Shown here: positions 59,101 to 64,000 of the stretch, one piece after another
How positions within the stretch are numbered: the stretch's first letter is position 1
How the letters are laid out: each line of letters begins with the position of its first letter
Source: Chondrosia reniformis
Lineage: Eukaryota; Porifera; Demospongiae; Chondrillida; Chondrillidae
Assembly: GCA_947172415.1 (NCBI GenBank)
Contig: OX359189.1
Location: forward strand, 7,516,501-7,580,500
DNA length: 64,000 nucleotides
Direction: 5' to 3'
The notes under the pieces: model-generated
The model's input: only the letters and a program-made list of their open reading frames with translations
Databases searched by the model: none
Told to the model about the DNA's origin: nothing
Made by a program: the position numbers and the translations under genes

Positions 59101-60186
59101 GTGAGGTGTGATGGTGAGGTATGATGGTGAGGTATGATGGTGAGGTATGATGGTGAGGTATGATGGTGAGGTATGATGGTGAGGTATGATGGTGAGGTAT
59201 GATGGTGAGGTATGACAGTGAGGTGTGGAATGTACTAAATGCATGCTGTACTCACAATTCTGCTAATGTTTCTGAAGCATCTTGCAACTCCCGACAGTTA
59301 ATGTGCAACATAAACATGTCCCACTGTAGCAGACACACAAAGATAAACATGTCCCACTGTAGCAGACACACAAAGATAAACATGTCCCACTGTAGCAGAC
59401 ACACAAAGGTAAACATGTCCCACTGTAGCAGACACACAAAGATAAACATGTCCCACTGTAGCAGACACACAAAGGTAAACATGTCCCACTGTAGCAGACA
59501 CACAAAGGTAAACATGTCCCACTGTAGCAGACACACAAAGGTAAACATGTCCCACTGTAGCAGACACACAAAGATAAACATGTCCCACTGTAGCAGACAC
59601 ACAAAGATAAACATGTCCCACTGTAGCAGACACACAAAGATAAACATGTCTCACTGTAGCAGACATACAAAGATAAACATGTCCCACTGTAGCAGACACA
59701 CAAAGGTAAACATGTCCCACTGTAGCAGACACACAAAGATAAACATGTCCCACTGTAGCAGACACACAAAGATAAACATGTCCCACTGTAGCAGACACAC
59801 AAAGATAAACATGTCTCACTGTAGCAGATATACAAAGATAAACATGTCCCACTGTAGCAGACACACAAAGATAAACATGTCCCACTGTAGCAGACACACA
59901 AAGATAAACATGTCCCACTGTAGCAGACACACAAAGATAAACATGTCCCACTGTAGCAGACACACAAAGATAAACATGTCCCACTGTAGTAGACACACAA
60001 TTTAATAAACAACAATATTAGAGAAAAGTGCCCTAGTTGACTATTTACCTGGACATCAAAGTTTTGAGGGTATAGCGACCTTGCTGTAATGATCCAAGCC
60101 TTAGCACCAAATTTATTCTGCGCGCGTAACCTAGCCTTGCATTCTTTAACAACCCAAACACAATCTTCGGTGGAAGCGGAGGCCAT
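53189..60186 (-). CDS. INTS10: Integrator complex subunit 10, 11 exons
   Basis: Exons in order: 60049-60186, 59256-59323, 58596-58845, 58066-58327, 57301-57573, 56639-56866, 56211-56303, 55388-55572, 54837-55011, 54404-54646, 53189-53436; all GT-AG and in frame, 720 aa (human INTS10 is ~710). Matching landmarks: N-terminal AKAWIITARSLYPQNFDVQ, RFPHTAPKIG, GKCGWREI, VAKKRKVDNE, EEWLWLKSFEIDM, TAVGQLIILLQL and TVTRGV near the C-terminus. INTS10 is a helical scaffold subunit of the nuclear Integrator complex that processes snRNAs and attenuates RNA polymerase II; it pairs with INTS13/INTS14. Oddities: minisatellites fill introns 1, 2 and 4, and intron 1 repeats are copies of the exon 2 acceptor. 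Promoter shared with the gene at 60297. Confidence 0.92.
53710..53997. repeat. three tandem 96-bp repeats in INTS10 intron 10
   Basis: TTGATAATATAATAGGATCC starts at 53710, 53806 and 53902. The unit length is a multiple of three and one minus-strand frame stays open through all copies (KLDPIILSI...), but it has no resemblance to a known domain. Regarded as a simple tandem duplication. Confidence 0.8.
55991..56044 (+). ncRNA. hammerhead-like motif, family A, damaged core
   Basis: CAGGGTCA ... AAGAAACAGCTGTCTGACCC keeps a perfect 6-bp stem I (GGGTCA/TGACCC), GAAAC and the GTC site, but the first box is CTATATGA instead of CTGATGA. In INTS10 intron 7. Probably inactive. Confidence 0.4.
56342..56600. 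mobile_element. family C repeat with hammerhead-like cores
   Basis: Plus strand 56350-56395: TTGCTGATGA-A-GACC-TCCG-GGTC-AAAACGTC, followed by AGTAAATCCATGTTGCTGATG and a second decayed core ending GGGTCGAAACGTTT. The right part (TTGAAGGATGTACCATCCCAAAGATAAGTTCGAC, spaced) matches the inverted TIR at 40.98-41.03 kb. The closing block GCTCAATAAGGCTTTATT recurs at 63.6 kb. Confidence 0.5.
56895..57022 (-). mobile_element. tRNA-derived SINE fragment or tRNA pseudogene
   Basis: Minus strand: ACTCGGTGGTAGAGCA (A-box-like), ACTGGTGGTCATAACCAGT (arm/loop), GGTTTTGATTCCC (B-box-like), then an AT-rich tail of AATAATGATT repeats. The anticodon loop lacks U33, so it is not a working tRNA. In INTS10 intron 5. 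Confidence 0.5.
57111..57222 (+). repeat. family A repeat, plus orientation
   Basis: GGGTGGAATTCCCAGAAACA followed by GCTGTCTGGCCCAGTGG and, downstream, TTTAGTTCCCTATAGGCC. This is the inverse of the copies at 9.2, 14.5 and 17.2 kb. The first core box is disrupted (CTGATAACCTATGA), so it is dead as a ribozyme. Confidence 0.5.
57930..58058. repeat. CCACCT/CACAACCTCC minisatellite next to INTS10 exon 4
   Basis: Imperfect repeats of CCACCTCACAACCTCCA abut the donor of exon 4 (58061-58065). On the transcribed strand they are G/A-rich. Confidence 0.7.
59020..59225. repeat. GGTGAGGTATGAT minisatellite in INTS10 intron 2
   Basis: About 15 copies of a 13-bp unit GATGGTGAGGTAT with small variants. 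On the INTS10 strand it is a CATACCTCACCAT pyrimidine-rich run just after the exon 2 donor (59251-59255). Confidence 0.8.
59311..60003. repeat. 21 x 33-bp minisatellite made of INTS10 exon 2 acceptor copies
   Basis: Unit on the minus strand: TTTGTGTGTCTGCTACAG followed by TGGGACATGTTTATC, i.e. polypyrimidine tract, AG and the first ~15 nt of exon 2. 33 bp is 11 codons, and in the exon frame the unit reads WDMFIFVCLLQ without a stop until a variant copy near 59650 turns TGG into TGA. It begins at the true exon 2 acceptor (59324-59326). Frames on the other strand also stay open, as expected for a 33-mer, and are not genes. Confidence 0.85.
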
Positions 60187-60296
60187 TTTATTTACATGAC
60201 GTCATTGGGACGTTCCCTTCGTTTTGTATACTGTATATATACGTATATAAAATCAGGTGTATATATTCAATGTAAACAAAGATTTACCGTCGAGAC
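60187..60296. promoter_or_regulatory. bidirectional promoter INTS10 / F-box-GTPase
   Basis: Only 110 bp separate the two divergent start codons. A full CRE palindrome TGACGTCA lies at 60197-60204 with ATTGG (inverted CCAAT) next to it, and GGCCATTTT (YY1-like on the INTS10 strand) overlaps the INTS10 ATG. A TATATATACGTATATAA tract follows at 60233. Confidence 0.6.
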
Positions 60297-62943
60297 GTGG
60301 ACAGGTGGCTGATGTACACTTGTCAGGCCAGCATTACCTCCATTAGGAGGTCATCACAATCCTCGTGTGGCCAGGAAGTACGCGTCTTTAGCCCGACTAT
60401 ACGTGAAGAGGTTGAAACTCGCTCAGTGTGTGCTGAAGTGAGATTTGATGGCGACCAGGATCACGCGAAAGAAATTTACTATCGTTGCACCACGTCTTGG
60501 TCTAGCAAGGTCGTGTATCCGATGCACTCGCTGACCTGTGAAAGTGTTATTTCAGAGGAGCTCGAGGAGGCGACAGCGCCAGACGCCGAATTGGCTACAT
60601 CCTTGTCAGATCTACCAGTAGAGGTAGGCAAAGTTATCGTAAATGTAATAAAGTGGACCCTTCTCCCAAGGCCCACCCCTCTAGTGGACCCTTCTCCCAA
60701 GCCCCACCCCTCTAGTGGACCCTTCTCCCAAGCCCCACCCCTCTAGTGGACCCTTCTCCCAAGGCCCACCCCTCTAGTGAACCCTTCTCCCAAGCCCCAC
60801 CCCTCTAGTGGACCCTTCTCCCAAGGCCCACCCCTCTAGTGGACCCTTCTCCCTAGGCCCACCCCTCTAGTGGACCCTTCTCCCAAGCCCCACCCCTCTA
60901 GTGGACCCTTCTCCCAAGGCCCACCCCTCTAGTGAACCCTTCTCCCAAGGCCTACCCCTCTAGTGGACCCTTCTCCCAAGCCCCACCCCTCTAGTGGACC
61001 CTTCTCCCAAGCCCCACCCCTCTAGTGGACCCTTCTCCCAAGGCCCACCCCTCTAGTGGACCCTTCTCCCAAGCCCCACCCCTCTAGTGGACCCTTCTCC
61101 CAAGCCCCACCCCTCTAGTGGACCCTTTTCCCAAGGCCCATCCCTCTAGTGGGATCCATCCGCCTCTGTATACTTGTAGCAACCGACAGCTACAAGCGCA
61201 TCCTACTAGTAACATTGTGAAAGGAAAATGAATTGAGTACACTATACAAAAAACAGTTTATAGGCTATTCAAAAGCAATTACCGTACAAAATATGTTATT
61301 TCCTTAGTTCTTCTGAATCAACATATATAGACTATTATATACTACATACGTGTGTGAATACAAATTGAAAATCAAACCACAAGTAATTAGTCAAACATCA
61401 TTATATCACCTACACAATTTTCACCGTAAAACTGTACATAGAGCCCGGTTAACTTATGTTCAGCATTTCTACCAATTGCAGGCATTACCAGTTACATATC
61501 TGGAATATTAGTCAGTATATGGTTGTACTTACAGCTTACCCTGTAATTATAAACTGCATTTGTACTGTAATAGCCATTTAAATTGTTATATTTGGGCTCT
61601 GATTGGTAATTTAATATCTTTGTGGATGGATGCACCCCTTAATGAGCAGGTATAGCGTATGTATGTTTCCCACAATAGAGTGTGGTCATGGGACTGTACT
61701 CCTCTTTCAATTGTTTCAATTCTCCTAAAGTTACTCCCCTATATTATACTATTGAAGAATATACCTTCCTCCCCTTAATGTCCCAATTCTGATTTGCACC
61801 AAAGTAAATTGGAATGGATTTCAAATCTAAACCTGTGTTTACATTTCATTCATAAATAACCTATTATCAATATATTGTTATTAATATATTATATTACTGG
61901 AGGTTTAGCATTGAATTACTTAAAGGTATGCCTTAAATGTGGTTCAATATATTTCTGTCATAGAAGGTAATGTTTTGAAGGATTATTGATTATTTATTGT
62001 GTTCATAATGGTAAATGGTAGAGCATCAGTAACACAAGTATATTAGTGTTTTGTGAATGTGTTGGAAGGAATACAACTCTGTACATTTCTACAGGTGCTG
62101 TCAACTATACTGATGGATGTTTCACTGCAAGATCTTCAAGGCTGCCTCCGGGTCTGTAAGCTTTGGAACTACATCATTACGTCCCAGCAATTTTGGAGGA
62201 GCAAATGTGTCAAACAGTATTGGGTGGAGTGTTGCTATGGCAATGATGGCTCTGTACAGCTGCCATGTGTTTTTCCAACATGGTACGATTACTTCTTCAA
62301 GTTGTCTGATGTAGATTTGAGATCAAAGATGACACAAGTGAAGGTGGTAACAAAACTCAAATCTTGGTATAAAAATGAAACAAATCCTTCCATTGATGTT
62401 TTTCTAGTAGGCGATTCAGGAGTAGGAAAGACAGCTCTCTTTACTCGGCTGCTTGGATTGGTTGACCAGCATTTCTGCTATAAAACAACAAATGCTAAGC
62501 TTCATCCGACCTCTGGAGTGGCCTTTTACACTTACGGAGCTCAAGAGCCCTCAAAGAGAACAGATGAAACATTACCAAACATCCGTTGCACAGTTTGGGA
62601 TAATAGTGGTTCTTCGTCAGCAAGGGGTATCCTCTCTAGTTACAGAAGGGGACACTGTTTTGCAGTCTTCTACGATATCACATCTTATCGATCCTTCCTG
62701 AATGTGCCCAACTGGTTGAACCACATTAGAAACACGTGTTCTTCTACAGTTCCCATTCTGATTGTGGGCACAAAGATGGACCTGTTTGAGCAGAGACAGG
62801 TCACTTGGATGGAAGGCGCCTCCTTTGCAGAGTCCCAAGGGTTGTCCTTCATAGAATGTACTGCAAAGGATATGCTGAATGTTGATGTAATAGCATCTTA
62901 CCTTGCTACAAGTGGGTATGACTTTCAAAGGAATATTGTGTAA
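60297..62943 (+). CDS. F-box plus Rab/Ras-like GTPase fusion protein
   Basis: Exons 60297-60623 and 62095-62943 join in phase 0 to 391 aa. Residues 1-~104 have no recognised domain. The F-box spans the splice junction: LPVE|VLSTILMDVSLQDLQGC, then VCKLWNYIITSQQFW. The GTPase domain (~residues 215-385) has the P-loop GDSGVGKTAL, switch I PTSGVAF, DxxG as WDNSGS, GTKMD in place of NKxD, and ECTAKD (SAK-like). The catalytic Gln after DxxG is Ser, and there is no C-terminal prenylation Cys. F-boxes bind Skp1 in SCF ubiquitin ligases, so it may be a substrate adaptor controlled by, or targeting, a GTPase, analogous to SOCS-box Rab40. Start: first ATG downstream of the divergent promoter; the N-terminal part is less certain. 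Confidence 0.82.
60651..61155. repeat. 31-bp minisatellite at the 5' end of the F-box/GTPase intron
   Basis: About 16 copies of a unit starting AGTGGACCCTTCTCCCAAG and ending CCACCCCTCT. It begins 27 bp after the exon 1 donor (60624). Being 31 bp it shifts frame each copy, so intron retention would end translation soon. Confidence 0.85.
61156..62094. other. rest of the F-box/GTPase intron
   Basis: AT-rich, nothing coding or repeated recognised apart from ATTA-rich tracts; ends in TACATTTCTACAG acceptor. Confidence 0.4.
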
Positions 62944-63420
62944 CTTTTTCATCCATATTTGAAATCTTGTGGATTATAATCACTTTACGTAATTAACACT
63001 TTATTATTTAACTATGTATGTATATTGCTTCAATTTAATAAGGATATCTGTTTGATTTAAATTTAAATCCCATATGCAACTAGGCTATATCTTAATTATA
63101 TATGTGTTATGTGTTAAATCATGGCCTGTCTGTATAAGTATTCAACATCAGCCTTCTTGACCATTAGCCTGTTCCTTGCTCTAAAGAATAGTAAACCGCT
63201 ACACTTCTCAACTGTTTCTATATCCCTGAGATACAGTACCAAACGCTGCTCAGACTTGATACTCTTGTTGGGCAATATGTAGGACTAATATATAGAAAGT
63301 GAAACAATAATTGTATCAAAGTGAAATACATAATAGGTTTTATAGTTTACTAACATATAAAATGTATATGTACTTGGTAAGACATGGAGGAATAAGGAGT
63401 GCTTGTTGCGATCATTATGA
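62944..63420. other. 3' flank of the F-box/GTPase gene
   Basis: No feature recognised; AT-rich, no clear AATAAA close to the stop. Confidence 0.3.
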
Positions 63421-63423
63421 GAA

Positions 63424-63600
63424 TAAAAGCCTTATTGAGCATCAGCAACATGAATTTACTATATAATTCTGGACGTTTCGACCCGGAGATCTTCATCAGC
63501 AATATACGTATCATCATATATTGCTGATGAAGACCTCCAGGTTGAAACATACAGAATTAGTAAATTCATGTTGCTGACGCTCAATAAGACTTTATTATTG
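63424..63600. mobile_element. palindromic family C element with two opposed hammerhead-like cores
   Basis: Left arm TAAAAGCCTTATTGAGCATC ... and right arm GCTGACGCTCAATAAGACTT are inverted around ~63508. Minus strand 63465-63502: TTGCTGATGA-A-GATC-TCCG-GGTC-GAAACGTCC, with complete CUGAUGA, GAAA and GUC. Plus strand 63521-63560: TTGCTGATGA-A-GACC-TCCA-GGTT-GAAACATAC. Stem III would be only the ACGT palindrome, as in dimer-active hammerheads of Penelope-like elements and retrozymes. Confidence 0.6.
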
Positions 63601-64000
63601 GTAAGATATATATACGTACATTTAGTTGTGTTTATTGATCTAGTTTATTCTATATATATACGTATACTAATTGAGCTTAGCTATTAGCGACAAAGTCCAA
63701 TGATTTAGAGATCATTCAACGAATTAACCATTATACAAAATTCACAACTTGACATTTTCAATAAATCAGGGCATTGCAATGACATGAATAATCTATATAC
63801 TACACCACTTTTCTATATATACACGGTTGACACCAACTCTTAAATGAACAACAAAATGAAAGAAAGGAATTTAAGTCTCTTGCAGTTAAATTCCAAGCCT
63901 ACATATTTGAGTAACTATCAGGTCAATCACATTACCCTACACCAGCCATACAGTCCTAAGACAAGAAGCTCAAAATACTGAAGAAACTGTCAAAATGTGC

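Noticed and set aside
59199-60005. Long plus-strand frame of repeated NMSHCSRHTK
   Set aside because: It is the other strand of the 33-bp minisatellite; a repeat whose length is a multiple of three keeps several frames open by chance. No splice or start context.
59263-60186. 307-aa minus-strand frame running from the INTS10 start through the repeat
   Set aside because: The first 46 codons are INTS10 exon 1; a good donor at 60048 ends it, and the rest is intron repeat.
62053-62094. ATG at 62053 as start of a plain GTPase gene
   Set aside because: The acceptor at 62094 joins to exon 1 and restores a complete F-box; the upstream codons are intronic. A shorter alternative transcript cannot be excluded.
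1-64000. CRISPR array, prokaryotic operon, rRNA genes
   Set aside because: Tandem repeats here have no unique equal-length spacers or cas genes; genes have spliceosomal introns; no rRNA-like sequence was seen.

Overview
The window reads as an AT-rich nuclear chromosome segment from an early-branching animal. A sponge (demosponge-like) is favoured, because intron-containing genes for SID-1-type channels, Integrator, ankyrin/death-domain proteins and IgSF-like receptors sit among dense small repeats. There is no operon structure, Shine-Dalgarno signal or prokaryotic gene. The species assignment is inference.

Layout. 2.1-3.2 kb: single-exon two-TM membrane protein of unknown function. 4.1-6.4 kb: ankyrin-repeat plus death-domain protein. 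7.9-18.1 kb: a 14-exon SID-1-family gene that I could splice completely in frame (1273 aa), with a cytoplasmic loop of about 570 residues. 19.8-29.2 kb, minus strand: a receptor-like locus with a signal-peptide exon, four tandem Ig-like phase-1 exons, a TM exon and an array of duplicated, diverged tail exons. It is interrupted by pogo-like elements carrying a broken HIRAN-like ORF. 31.5-33.1 kb: LINE fragments. 34.1-36.3 kb: a seven-exon single-Ig receptor (320 aa) with an ITAM-like/NPxY tail. 36.5-38.9 kb: recent partial copy of the 3' half of the SID-1 gene; 41.1-41.5 kb: an older fragment. 39.1-40.0 kb, minus strand: APOL-like helical protein. 42-52 kb: gene-poor and repeat-rich, with an FN3 remnant. 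52.6-52.9 kb, minus strand: small secreted cystine-knot protein. 53.2-60.2 kb, minus strand: INTS10, 11 exons, 720 aa. 60.3-62.9 kb, plus strand: a gene fusing an F-box to a Rab/Ras-like GTPase, sharing a ~110 bp divergent promoter with INTS10.

How they may relate. SID-1 (dsRNA transport), two receptor loci, an ankyrin/death-domain adaptor and an APOL-like protein would fit a defence-rich neighbourhood, but co-function is inference from location only. INTS10 and the F-box GTPase are housekeeping or regulatory.

The most unusual signals are: (1) many hammerhead-ribozyme-like motifs in three repeat families, two of them with head-to-head copies; (2) a 33-bp minisatellite in INTS10 intron 1 whose every unit is a copy of the exon 2 splice acceptor in a frame-preserving register; (3) the F-box/GTPase fusion; (4) mosaic recombination among Ig-like exons next to variable tail exons; (5) the giant SID-1 loop and repeated partial SID-1 duplications. 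All exon boundaries were read by eye from GT-AG signals and codon phase; no alignment or transcript data were available.
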